Origin: Distichodus sexfasciatus
Taxonomy: Eukaryota > Chordata > Actinopteri > Characiformes > Distichodontidae
Length of the DNA stretch: 64,000 nucleotides
NCBI GenBank assembly: GCA_032718565.1
Contig: JAVGVS010000303.1
Coordinates: 129,642 to 193,641 of the forward strand
Reading direction: 5' to 3'
A model generated the notes under the pieces. The model did no database searches, had not been told where the DNA came from, and saw only the letters and a program-made list of their open reading frames with translations. This document shows positions 32,501-41,700 of this stretch, one piece after another (the first letter of the stretch is position 1; the number at the start of each line of letters is the position of its first letter). The translations under genes and the position numbers were made by a program.

Positions 32501-35500
32501 CAAGATGTCTTTAACAGCGCCGTTACCTTTCTCTTCAAAGAAAGCATTTCTCTTGTACTGTACACATTTTACAGTATTTTGTGTATTAAACATTTCATCT
32601 TATGATGTGTTAGACTTGTTATTGGTTATTAACACTTTTATGAGCTTGTTCATAAACGGCACAAGTCTAAATAAAACGACTCCGAGTGATTTTTATATAA
32701 TTTTATTTTTTCCGTAATTATTCTAGAATTAGTGACGTAACACGTGTCGAAACGCTGTAATCCGAGGTATTACTATAATTAGCTTGTGGAGTAAAAAAGG
32801 TACTAAGTTAGGTGAGATGCTGACATCCATTTGCCACACCTTCTGGAGAAGTTTTTAAATGTGACCCTCCACGGCAAAACCAGTCGCTTGTCTCAAATTT
32901 TCAAAATTATGTTATTTATTATGAGTTATGTTTTCATGAAAAGGCATAAATCAAGCTTCAAAACAATACCTATATGGAATGAATGGGACGACATATGACT
33001 GAGATATCAACATTCAAATGAGTCGGGTTTCTCCTGTCACGCCAAGTGAGAAACGGAGAAATCTGTCTTTGAAGTTGACTATCGACGTAGCACTCACAGA
33101 CGCTTGGTGCGGTCGCGGCTACGTTTGTATTTACGGTAGCCTACGCTGCATTCACAGCCACACGGATAGCCTACCTGCGTTAGGTTAACTGAACTCGGGA
33201 GACGAAGATGGATTCCGGAGAAATATCTTCACACTAGTCAACCAGTGGATTTACCGTAAATATTGGAGTAGAGCGGTCAAAACAGAAACTTTTAACATTC
33301 TGCTGGAATTGAATTCCTCACCTCAAGAAAGTCACGTTTTTAGGATGGAAAGGGTAAGTTTTTCAGCGAAATTTATTCACAACAGTACAGTATAGACCTT
33401 GCACTGTTTCAAAACACTAAAAACAAAAAATCCAAGATTTTACTCTACGCAACATAAACGCTTGTTTTTCTCGCAAACCTCCGTTGCGACAAGCGACTGG
33501 TTTTGCCGTGGAGGGTCACATGTATGAAAACTGTGTAATACTTACTCATGCTAAAAGCATATGTACTGTACACATTAAAGGTAAATATGGCATACATGAG
33601 GGTAGTGGTGATCTAGTGGTCGGATGCTCGCCTCTTCACCAAGGGCTCGTGGGTTAAAATCCTACTTCCAGCACTACCACCACTGGGTTCCTGAGCAAAA
33701 CCCTTAAGCCCAAGTTTAAGTTTATTAGTCACTGGTTATTTGAATAGTAAATATTAGGGGCGTAAATTGAGGGTCGACCAATTATTGGCCCGGCTGAGTG
33801 TCGTGGGCCGATATGTTGACAGAGATTTTCTCTTTCGTTGCATATCGGTTCCAAATATCAGTTATCCTCGATATCGATATCGACCCTGAAAAACCAATAT
33901 CAGTCAAGCTCTAGTGTAAATCACAAGTTTCATCACAATACAATATTATATCAATTCAATGGACAATAATTCGACGTCTGCCGATGTCCCAAAGTCTGCT
34001 ACCATGCGGTTTGGATTTGATTCATTTCAGCTGCCAGTGATTGATATTTGGCTCATATCCGGGTTTAGAACCATCACTTCCATTCATATTAAATCACAAA
34101 AAACAACATTTTAATTCCTGAGCTCAACCAAATATTCACATGAAAAACAATCTTCTGTTTTAATAAAAACAAACCTCCTGTATGTGAGAATATGTAGTAT
34201 GTTGATGAAAGGGATATAAGGAAAATTCCAGCTCCACCTCATCATCAAGGCGTGTTGGAGATTAGCAGCCGTTCCCAGGCTGGTGTTGATGGTGCTGTAA
34301 TAAAGACTCTTCTCTGAGTCACAGTCATGTTAGGAGTGTTTACTGTAAGACTCACTCAGATCATAGAACTGCAGTCACGTAGACAAACCTTCTCTCACTC
34401 TCTTTCTCTCGTGTCAAGAAATCAGTTTGATTGTCAATGCACTTTTACTAAGGCTGTGTGTATGTGTGTGTTTTCATTTCTACAGTCCCCCACGTCCTCA
34501 CAGTCCTCAGGATGAAGGTCAGATCAGCTTTGATGTGGACAGAGGTGAAAGTCAGGTGGGCTCAGAACAGATCTGAATCATTTTCATGTGCAGTTTATTC
34601 ATTTTTCTTGGTAATTCGTCTAACGCTGCTCACTTCCGTCCCACACCCAACTGATCACACACTAACAGGAGGAGTTATTAAAGTGTGAGTGATTATTTGT
34701 CATTGTGAACACACCACAGCACAGCACACAGTGCATCACAACCAAATGTGACCTCTGCATTTGACCCATCTGTGAAGGAGCAGTGGGCAGCGAACATGGG
34801 CACCGCCCGGGGAGAAGTGCTTGGGGACGGTACTTTGCTCACGAGTACTTCAGTGGTAACTTCACCGGCCCTGGATTTGAACCTGCGACCTGATCACGGG
34901 GCGAACACCCTACCGTTACACCACCAACTGCTCCAACTGATGAAGGGACGGGTGTTTCGTGTGTGTGCATGTATTTGGGAGGGTGTGAGGACCCAGCTTT
35001 TCCCTAAGGCCTCGTTCACACGGACGTCTGAACCAGGCGTTTTTCTGGCGTTCGTGGCGCCAGGTGAGCGCCGACTGAACGGCAACCGTTTTTCTGCTCA
35101 TTGGAGCAAATCAGAGCGTCCACACGGGCGTTCAGCACCGGCGTTTGGCCAGCTGTGCGTTCGGGTGGCGTCAAATACACGCTGCATGGAACGTTTTCTT
35201 GGCGGCAAAATCCCGACGAACGCGAGGAAAACGACGCTATTACGAGCACCAGTGAAACGCCAATCGAACGCAGCTACAAAACACAGCAAAAACGTGTTCA
35301 GAGGGCGTTCATTTCGAACGTCCGTGTGGACGAGGCCTTAAAGATTAGAAAAACTATGATTTTCCCATGTTTATGGCACTGTGAGGATATTTTTGTATGT
35401 GAGGACCGGCCCCTGTCAGGAATAAGGATTTAATAGAAATGTTTTATTTGAGAAACTAAAAGAGGTAAAAGATTTGCCTTGTTTACTAAGGTTAAGGTTC

Positions 35501-37187
35501 AGGTTCAGTGTAGGTCATTACGGCAGTTGGTGGTGTAACGGTTGGGTGTTCGCCCCGTGATCAGAAGGTCGTCCGCTTGAATCCCAGACCAGTAAAGTTA
35601 CCACTGAGGTACTCATGAGCAAGGTACCTTCTCCAAGCACTGCTCCTCGAGAGCTGCCCGTGTTAGCCGACCTCTGCTCCTTCACGATTGGGTCAAATGC
35701 AGAGGTCACATTTCATTATGGTGCACTGTGTGCTGTGTTCACAATGGCAAATAATCACTCACTTTCAGCCTCACATAGATAGTGTTACAGCAGTGTTTGT
35801 GTCTTTCAGGTGTTGGAAAAGATGAAGGATGATGACATTCTGATGAAGGACTCAGACTGGGTGGCAGATTGGTCCAGTAGACCAGAGAACATCCCTCCGA
35901 AGTGAGCACGGGCGTCCACACACTAGGGCCAGGCGATATGATCTCAAATCAGTATCACAATTAATTCATCTTGATTACGATTACTGAACATTTATTTCCT
36001 TTTAGCGCTTTATGTTTCTTTTCTGCCTTCATAGTTCACTGGGAAGGATTGTACAGTAAATATGCTCAGCTATTAAAGCTGGGGTGTGTTTTCTCTAATG
36101 AAAGAGCATATCTTAAAATATATGGCATTTTAAAATTAAAGCACACAGACGTCGTGGAAGAGTAGTTCGAAAAGGCAACGCATGTGGCTGTATGTTTTTA
36201 AAGGGGCAGTATTTAATATCACTCTTTAGAGAGTATTTTGCAAATTTTAAAAATGATTAAAATTACGTTGATTAATGATTACTTACTTCGTTGTTTAGAG
36301 CTTCTTAATGTCCGTTTCAGTTTCAGTTTTCTGTTTCATTATCACACATCTCTCAGCAGGGTGTTTTTGGGGTTTCATGTGAAGTTTGTGAAATGCACAC
36401 TCATCTGATATATTTCCTCAGTCTTTTTCACAACTTATACACAGGATAATAATGATGACATTTGTGATGATGATGATGATGAGGATGATGATGGTGGTGG
36501 TGGTGGGATTTGTGTGTAAACAGAGAGTTCCATTTCCGTCACCCACGGCGATCGGTCACACTCAGCATGCGCAAGACGGGAGTCATGAAGAAGGGAGGCG
36601 TTTTCTCTGCCGAGTTCCTCCGAGTCTTTATCCCCTCGCTGCTGCTGTCACACATACTGGCCCTGGGGCTTGGGTCAGTATACACACATCACACACACTA
36701 GGTCAGATTCAGACTCTCCACTAAATGAGTTTGGCTAAATACTCACCTGCTGACCTGTTTAACTGAAGTTTCTTGTGAGGATTGAAGATCTCTTTATCAA
36801 CACACTCTCCTCAGTGATGGAGTCCAGTGAGGAGCCGATGATTTCGATTTTTATTGTGTAATTTTGTGTGTGTGCCAGTTTTAAACACATGCTAAAAACT
36901 GCACTTATCGCTGTTGCTTTTCCCACACCTGAGTGCTGAGCTTATTGGAATATTTTACATTTCGACTCTTACGTGCTGAGCAATCAGTTCACTGCTGAGA
37001 ATAAACTGATTACAGCAATAACCTGATTAATTAACTCAATTTATCAGATCAGCTCTTAACCTGATCATCTAGAAGAGGTGTGCTTGGTGTGGGATGAAGC
37101 CTCATGTTCGCTCTCTCTCTCTGTCCCTCTCTCTGCAGGGTGTACATCGGGAAGAGGTTGACCACTCCTCCGGCCAGCTCCTTTTGA
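25940..37187 (+). CDS. bnip3l: BNIP3-like mitophagy receptor (NIX), complete
   Basis: BNIP3L is a tail-anchored outer mitochondrial membrane protein that recruits LC3/GABARAP and so marks mitochondria for autophagy, for example under hypoxia or during red-cell maturation. Exons 25940-25985, 32100-32331, 34486-34555, 35810-35901, 36524-36673 and 37139-37187 join in frame to 212 residues (human 219). Visible parts are the LIR SWVEL at residues 17-21 with a serine before the tryptophan, GLEHVPSSSSIHNGDMEKIL near 58-76, a BH3-like/minimal essential region DWVADWSSRPENIPPKEFHF at 132-151, and a transmembrane helix at about 178-200 with the S189-H190-x2-A193-x3-G197-x3-G201 dimer motif and a short basic tail. 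The start gives a conventional short N-terminus directly before the LIR. Paralogue a or b cannot be assigned. Confidence 0.96.
26592..26636 (+). repeat. (CTAT)n microsatellite
   Basis: About eleven CTAT units followed by CTGT/CCGT variants. The surrounding 300 bases are pyrimidine-rich, which creates the long open frames seen there in several phases. Confidence 0.9.
26878..27020 (-). mobile_element. LINE 3' tail, inverted
   Basis: It reads 'gtcaagttaaagtcaaagta', then 'acagagacgagacgacgtgg' and 'cagttttaacagtgcacaga', the same tail as at 23,938. It is followed by AT-rich sequence with no coding part. Confidence 0.6.
28388..28540. mobile_element. Short DNA-transposon repeat ('gtgcaaaagtcttgagcc' family), copy
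   Basis: The left end 'atgtgcaaaagtcttgagcc' and the right end 'gaggtgtggctcaagact' are inverted relative to each other. It is about 150 bp and lies in bnip3l intron 1. It is similar to the copies at 1448 and 22,711. Confidence 0.6.
29577..30632 (-). mobile_element. hAT transposon remnant with 8-bp target duplication
   Basis: The ends TAGGGTTGGGTATTG and 'cgggtcccaaccct' plus A are inverted. Both flanks carry GTGTGTAA (29,569-29,576 and 30,633-30,640), a perfect 8-bp duplication as made by hAT transposases. On the minus strand, 30,555-30,313 holds the hATC dimerisation-domain signature SSTPSERLFSCAGNTVSEER followed by LPDKANMVIFLNKN. The rest of the transposase is missing, so the element is an internally deleted derivative. 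A second hAT element is inserted near its left end. Confidence 0.88.
29615..30008. mobile_element. hAT non-autonomous element nested inside another hAT
   Basis: The ends are TAGGGCTGAGATATCG and 'ttttgaacccagcccca', inverted. The flanks ATACCGGT (29,607-29,614) and ATACCGCT (30,009-30,016) match at seven of eight. They interrupt the outer element's CGATACCGG-type end, so this insertion is younger than the outer one. It is rich in 'attcgattcgatat'-type words and has no coding capacity. Confidence 0.82.
31423..31865. mobile_element. CGATTATCGG-family hAT, intron 1 copy
   Basis: It starts TAAGGGTCAACCGGTTAGCG and contains 'gctactgtggctccactgcc' and 'cccgcccacaacagtctctg', as in 16,926 and 57,618. 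The right end fades into 'ccaatatcggttattactaa' without a clear terminus. A CTTT microsatellite lies inside near 31,760. Confidence 0.65.
32100..32331 (+). CDS. bnip3l: bnip3l exon 2 (LIR and Ser-rich segment)
   Basis: It encodes GSWVELEMNRNSSEASHQGS, an acidic VEEEDDGMGGG stretch, and the strongly conserved LEHVPSSSSIHNGDMEKILL and DAQHES. The SSRSNSSCD end is followed by donor GTCGGT in phase 2. The acidic glycine-rich insert replaces the longer asparagine-rich leader region of the mammalian protein. Confidence 0.95.
32417..32775. mobile_element. Tc1/mariner-like (Tigger-type) MITE, 359 bp
   Basis: The ends CAGTAATACCTCGCCATAA and 'taatccgaggtattact' plus A are inverted, and both are flanked by TA. 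CAGTAATACCTCG ends with TA duplication are known from Tigger-type elements. The copy begins 86 bp after bnip3l exon 2. Confidence 0.7.
32861..33519. mobile_element. TIR transposon with perfect 32-34 bp inverted ends, 659 bp
   Basis: The left end GTGACCCTCCACGGCAAAAC, continuing to 32,892, is matched exactly by its reverse complement at 33,488-33,519; one more AT/AT pair outside also mirrors. No open frame of note is inside. A related inverted copy is at 10,053-10,623. The superfamily is not clear from the ends. Confidence 0.85.
33600..33722 (+). mobile_element. SINE family B copy
   Basis: It has 'ggtagtggtgatctagtggt', 'aagggctcgtgggttaaaat' (a mutated box B) and 'ccactgggttcctgagcaaa'. The 3' tail is missing. 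Confidence 0.65.
33768..33913. mobile_element. Short CGATTATCGG-type hAT, 146 bp, inside another repeat
   Basis: The ends TGAGGGTCGACCAATTATTG and 'aatatcagtcaagctcta' are flanked by GCGTAAAT and GTGTAAAT (seven of eight). The flanking repeat also occurs uninterrupted near 38,967 as 'aggcgtaaatcacaagtttc', which is the empty site. Confidence 0.85.
34486..34555 (+). CDS. bnip3l: bnip3l exon 3
   Basis: It encodes PPRPHSPQDEGQISFDVDRG plus ESQ, matching the human SPSPQEDGQIMFDVE segment. The acceptor is TTTCTACAG and the donor CAG|GTGGGC, phase 0. It is short (70 nt) and sits downstream of a 'tgtgtatgtgtgtg' tract. Confidence 0.9.
34685..34935 (-). mobile_element. SINE family A copy (long form)
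   Basis: It runs from 'gtgagtgattatttgtcatt' through 'gcagtgggcagcgaacatgg' to 'gatttgaacctgcgacctga' and 'cgttacaccaccaactgc'. It is the fullest copy of family A and lies in bnip3l intron 3. Confidence 0.75.
35005..35340. mobile_element. CpG-rich MITE with inverted ends, 336 bp
   Basis: The left end TAAGGCCTCGTTCACACGGA is mirrored by 'cgtccgtgtggacgaggcct' plus TA at the right. The interior is full of CG dinucleotides (ggcgttcgtggcgccagg) and is partly self-complementary. It lies next to SINE A at 34,685 and before SINE A at 35,522. The long open frame across 34,748-35,341 is only a chance read-through of these two repeats. Confidence 0.8.
35522..35768 (+). mobile_element. SINE family A copy, plus orientation
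   Basis: It starts GGCAGTTGGTGGTGTAACGG with box B-like 'gtccgcttgaatcccagac', and ends 'gtgtgctgtgttcacaatgg'. It ends about 40 bases before bnip3l exon 4. Confidence 0.75.
35810..35901 (+). CDS. bnip3l: bnip3l exon 4 (BH3-like region)
   Basis: It encodes VLEKMKDDDILMKDSDWVAD then WSSRPENIPP. The W-V-x-D-W-S-S-R-P-E-N-I-P-P core is diagnostic for BNIP3/BNIP3L. The donor AA|GTGAGC splits the lysine codon that precedes EFHFRHP. Confidence 0.95.
35923..36270. mobile_element. hAT-like GGGCGATATGA-family copy
   Basis: The left end TAGGGCCAGGCGATATGATC and the interior 'gcctaaag'-less but shared 'catagttcactgggaaggat' and 'cagctattaaagctggggtg' match the copies at 4234 and 51,860. A clear right end is not found. 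Confidence 0.5.
36524..36673 (+). CDS. bnip3l: bnip3l exon 5 (juxtamembrane and most of the TM helix)
   Basis: It encodes EFHFRHPRRSVTLSMRKTGV, MKKGGVFSAEFLRVFIPSLL and LSHILALGL. S189/H190 and A193 of the helix-dimer motif are here; G197 is completed across the splice. The GTCAGT donor is phase 2. A GATGAT/GGTGGT microsatellite lies just before the acceptor. Confidence 0.96.
37139..37187 (+). CDS. bnip3l: bnip3l exon 6 (end of TM, C-terminus, stop)
   Basis: It follows CTCTCTGCAG and encodes VYIGKRLTTPPASSF, then TGA at 37185-37187. Human ends IYIGKRLSTPSASTY, so the last residue is F instead of Y. The exon places G201 and the basic KR after the membrane helix. Confidence 0.95.
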
Positions 37188-37740
37188 GCCCCTAAAACTG
37201 AAGAAGTGCCTAGGCCCTGTCCCGTTGGTGTGGATTTTTGGGGGAAGGTTGCAGTTTATAAACAGAACACACTCACCTCCGTTCACCCCCTAAAACTACA
37301 CCCTCCTCTATCGTAGCTGTTTTACCCCTTATTTCAACCCTTTACCCTTAAAGGCCGCTTTCTTGCTCCCCCTCCCCGAGTCCGGACCGCACCGCACCGG
37401 CGATCCGAGGACGGGACTGTTTATCGTTTTCCCGTCACTTTCTCCTTTTTCCCCTCTTCTTTTTGTTCCTTTTTCAGGAGTGATTTGTCGTGTTTGTTCC
37501 TCTCATGGGCCTAATTAGTTGGCTGTATTTGATATGTAGGGGTTTGAGGTAAAAGTCGAGAGGCTTCTTGCTCTGCGTTCGTCGAGAATCTGATCTCAAA
37601 AAGCGGACAGTGCTCCACTCGTCATTTGTGTCTCAGCAAGACCCCCAAAAAGGATCAACGAACATCAACGATGAGAGTAAAAGTGTTAGCATATGGAGGA
37701 CTAAACATGACATAATTATAAATAAATAAATGTGTGAATA
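37188..37740 (+). other. bnip3l: bnip3l 3' UTR, first part (inferred)
   Basis: The sequence after the stop is moderately GC-rich (ccgcaccgcaccggcgatcc) to about 37,400, then T-rich, without repeats until 37,692. The first AATAAA words, at 37,721, 37,725 and 37,737, lie inside the foldback transposon that starts at 37,692. Later candidates are at 39,391 and 40,036. The true 3' end cannot be told from the sequence. Confidence 0.45.
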
Positions 37741-38778
37741 AATAAGTAAATATAGAAATAAATAAATACATAAATACAATATGCCCTGGAAAATTGCTGT
37801 GTCCTACTTTTGTTTATTAACATATTTCAAGATTTATTTATTTCTGAATTTCCACATTTCTTCATGTATTTATTTTTGTGTTGTCACATTTCTTTATTTA
37901 TCTATTTTAGATTTTCCACATTTTTACATATATGTATTTCTGCATTTCCACATTTCTACATGTATTTCTTTGTCTCTGTATGCTGCTAAGCTAGGCGGTC
38001 CCAGCTTTAGTCGAAACCGGGGTTGGGCCGCAGCAGGGCGCCTCAGACAGAAGCAATCGATCTAATCAGCGTGATGCTTGTTAGTTAAAATCACCCGAAA
38101 CTAACTCTACAAACGGCTGCCAACAGGAGACCGTTAGCACATGTTCTGCGGGATTTAGCTGATCAGCTGGAAAATAGTAAGTTTCTTGTGTTCGCATATG
38201 TCAAATAACCATTGTCATCAGTAAAATTGTGTTTTATTTATACGGCAATTTAAATCTCAAAAATCTTAAGGATAATGTGTTCAAAACATTTTTTGTGCAA
38301 CCCACCAAGTTCAACTCCGCCGGCTCATGGCAGCACAGCGAGACATTATAACTGAAGACAGCGATAACTCATTAAAAACACGCCATAATAGTTAGCAGAC
38401 AGCAGTCATGACAAGCACAGGCATTACTAGTCGAGTCGAAACGATCTCACTTCATTTAACCAATCAGGGTTTCGACTAAGGCTGGGACCGCCTAGCTTAT
38501 CAGCATACAAAGACAAATAAATACATGTAGAAATGCAGCAAATATATATGTAAAATGTGGAAAATCTAAAATAGATAAACACAACACAAAAATAAATAAA
38601 TGAAGAAATGTGGAAATTCAGAAATAAATAAATCTTGAAATATGTTAATAAACAAAAGTAGGAATACATTTAGCAATTTTCCAGGGCATATTGTATTTAT
38701 GTATTTATTTATTTATATGTTTACTTATGTATTCACACATTTATTTATTTATAATTATGTCATGTTTAGTCCTCCATA
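37692..38778. mobile_element. Foldback transposon with 335/319-bp inverted arms
   Basis: Arm one is 37,692-38,026 and arm two is 38,460-38,778. They run from TATGGAGGACTAAACATGAC to 'ggcggtcccagctttagtcg' and back. The element is flanked by TTAGCA on both sides (37,686-37,691 and 38,779-38,784). Each arm contains repeated 'atttccacatttctacatg'-type units and (TTTA)n, and the 430-bp core shows no gene. A TA duplication is equally possible if the end is TGGAGGAC, so the superfamily is open. Confidence 0.88.
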
Positions 38779-41700
38779 TTAGCATGGCTTTGCGAAAAGA
38801 GCCATATATATTAATAGCGTTACGTAATCTGCGTTATTCGAGCTTTATTAACTTATTGCTCCACAGCTGCGCTAAGCGAGATCGAATGACGAATCAGTTT
38901 TTACTACAATCAGCCTTGCCGTATGTTTCATATCCAGCCAGTGTGAATGAGATGGATGTTGTCGTTAGAGGCGTAAATCACAAGTTTCACCATCAGACGA
39001 TATATCAATAGATAGTCCACAGCGATACAGTATTTATTTGATTCACTTCAGGAGTTGATATGAGACAGTATTACACAATGAAATAACACCATCACTTCCA
39101 TTCATATCACATCACAGAAAGCTAAATTAAGGCTAAACTAAAATGTTATTTGACATTTTCATTCCTGAGCTCAATCAGACATTTAGTTGAAACCGAGGAG
39201 ATGACGAGACGAGACGAGGTTTTAACACTAAAATTAAAAAAAAAACGTATGTGATAAAGTGACTGGAATATGAACTTTTATTTGACTGAAAGACATAAAA
39301 AGTCAACTGCAGAGAAGTGTATTTAGTGCATCAACTGACTGATGATTTTAGGATATTTTTTCTGAATTTTAACTCAGCTCCCCCTGGAAAAATAAATAAA
39401 GTTTTGTGAAGAAGCCAGTCAAACCCTGCAAGCAATGAATGAATGTAAGTTAAAGCAGAATTAATTTTAGCAGCACTTGTGTTCCAGTTTCATTCATTAC
39501 TACCTGCATTGAGGATGTGAGTGTGAACTGGCTCTTTAACTTTAACGATGGACAGGTTAGAAAGAGGTTTGCGATGTCGTGTTGTGTCTGCTCTCTTTCC
39601 GTCTGGGTTTTTACTTTCCTGCTCTTTTGCTTTTGCTCCTTCATCATCACTTATGCCGGTGCTGAAGACAATGAGAACCGGCCCGAATTTACACCAACTT
39701 CAACAACAATGTTGGAACTCGTCTTGTATTTTCAGATGCCGTTTCAAGCTTTGAGGAGATATTTAAACATCCAAAAGCAACTTGTTCTGCTTCTTTTCAC
39801 AGTCGCAGGAAATGGACATAAGTAACTAAAATGTTTTACAAGCTTGTTGATTATTTGATCCCTCAATCATTCACCAACTTTCACTTCCTCCTTATATCTT
39901 CATGCATCATTTTCCCTTTGTATACTGACTTTCTTGTGATAAACATATTGCAAAAATGAGCTTTTTTATCCCCTCACAACTCCAGATTTGTTTTCAACCA
40001 TTTTCTTTAAAGTTGTCCAGCTTGTTTATGGATTGAATAAACCTATTTTCCCCCTTGGAAAAGTGAATTGTTTTTGAAATTAAAATTTACAGAATTGACA
40101 ACTTTGAGAGTTCTTTATCTTGGAGTGATCTTCTTTTCTTTCCAGATTTCTTGTCCTTTTATGACTGTGATTCCTAAATTTTGATACGTAACCAAATCAA
40201 CGCATTTGTGTTCGGTCTTGTAATTTTTCTCTTTAACTTAACGGTTCCTATACGATTTTTCACCATTTTTTATTGAAAGAAATTGGGAACCAGGACCAGT
40301 TCGGTGCGGTAGAAAAGAGGCATCTGTGGTGAGATTGATGTGGGACTGACGAGGACGCTGAGGTTTGAGATCATTAACCTAAAACTTGTTTTGCTATGGT
40401 TCTGTGCCAGGTTTGGTCTGAATATATTAGACTCAAGATAGAAATTGCTGTCTGCTAGAATTTTAAAAAAAACAAGAAGCGCTCTTTTGTGTGGCTTTAT
40501 ATGTGTTTGAGGTTAAAACATTTGGCTGGTGGTGTTCTAGTTTTAAAAGACATGCCAATAGGTTGTAGGTTCAAATCCAACTCCTATTTTACCTGCAGAA
40601 CTATCACCACTGAGCCCCTGAGCAAGACCTTTAGCCCCAAAGCTCACCCTGTTCTCTTTGATTAGGGAGATGGAATTTACTCTGAATAATCTGATCAATA
40701 TATACATCCGTCTTCAGGAAGTTACATTGCTGCCAGATTTCACTCCTAATAATCCAACTTCCAATTCTCTAACTGCTTGTTGCTGATCCTTTTATTGATT
40801 TTATTGCTAATGTAAGGCATGTTGGGATTCATTTTTATGTATGAAAAGTGCTAAGTAAATAAAGATTATTATTAATATTAACCCACTCCATTAAAGGGGC
40901 TCCTGGCCGAAATTTGTTTTTAATACGCTGGTGATGAAAGGTGATGCTCATTTTAGAATTAGCATCTCTATTAAATAGAGTTTTTAAGTCGAGTGGCTCT
41001 TTAATCGAGAAGGTTAACAAGAATAATCTTATTTATAATCTGTTTATATAGACAATATTATTAACTCAATTAAAGGGGCTGCAGACTCACATTCTATACA
41101 ACACGCTGGTGATGAAAGGTTCAGCAGCTCATTGACTTTTTTACATTTAGAACTGAGGTAATTTGGTGGAAAACCTGGCAGGATTTTTTATCTTCCTAAA
41201 GTCAATTTTTTTCTGCTTTTGGACATGTCTCGAAATGGTTTTTAGAGTTCTCCACTTTGAGGAGGCAGTCAATCCTCTTTTAAAATTCTTAACATAAAAA
41301 GTAAAACGTTTCCTTAGTTCAGAAAAGTCTATTAGGGTTAGATTTCGCTTCTTCTGCTCCTACCTGCCTCAGCTCATCTCGTCTTAACCCAGACTTACCA
41401 GTGTTTGGGTGTGTGTTTACGTTTATATATCTGTGTATGTATTATAATTATGTCCCTGTTTTGTGTATCACATATTATTATTCCATGATTAAGCATAACT
41501 CAGAAGCTGAGCAGAGAGAAGTGGAAGAGAGCAGAGAGCTGCGGTGGAAAAAACAATTGTAACAGTTTTATTGAATGAAACATTTTTCCCCTTGGAAAAT
41601 TACATTGTTCTTGACATTAAACATTTTGACATTTTGACAACTTCACTTTTTGAGAATTCTTTATTTTTGGAGTGTTACTCTTTTATTTCGAGATTTCATG

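Noticed and set aside
34748..35341. A 197-codon open frame, the longest in the window apart from gap-spanning ones
   Set aside because: It reads from SINE A straight into the CpG-rich MITE; the two parts belong to different repeats and the MITE's CpG density keeps stops rare.
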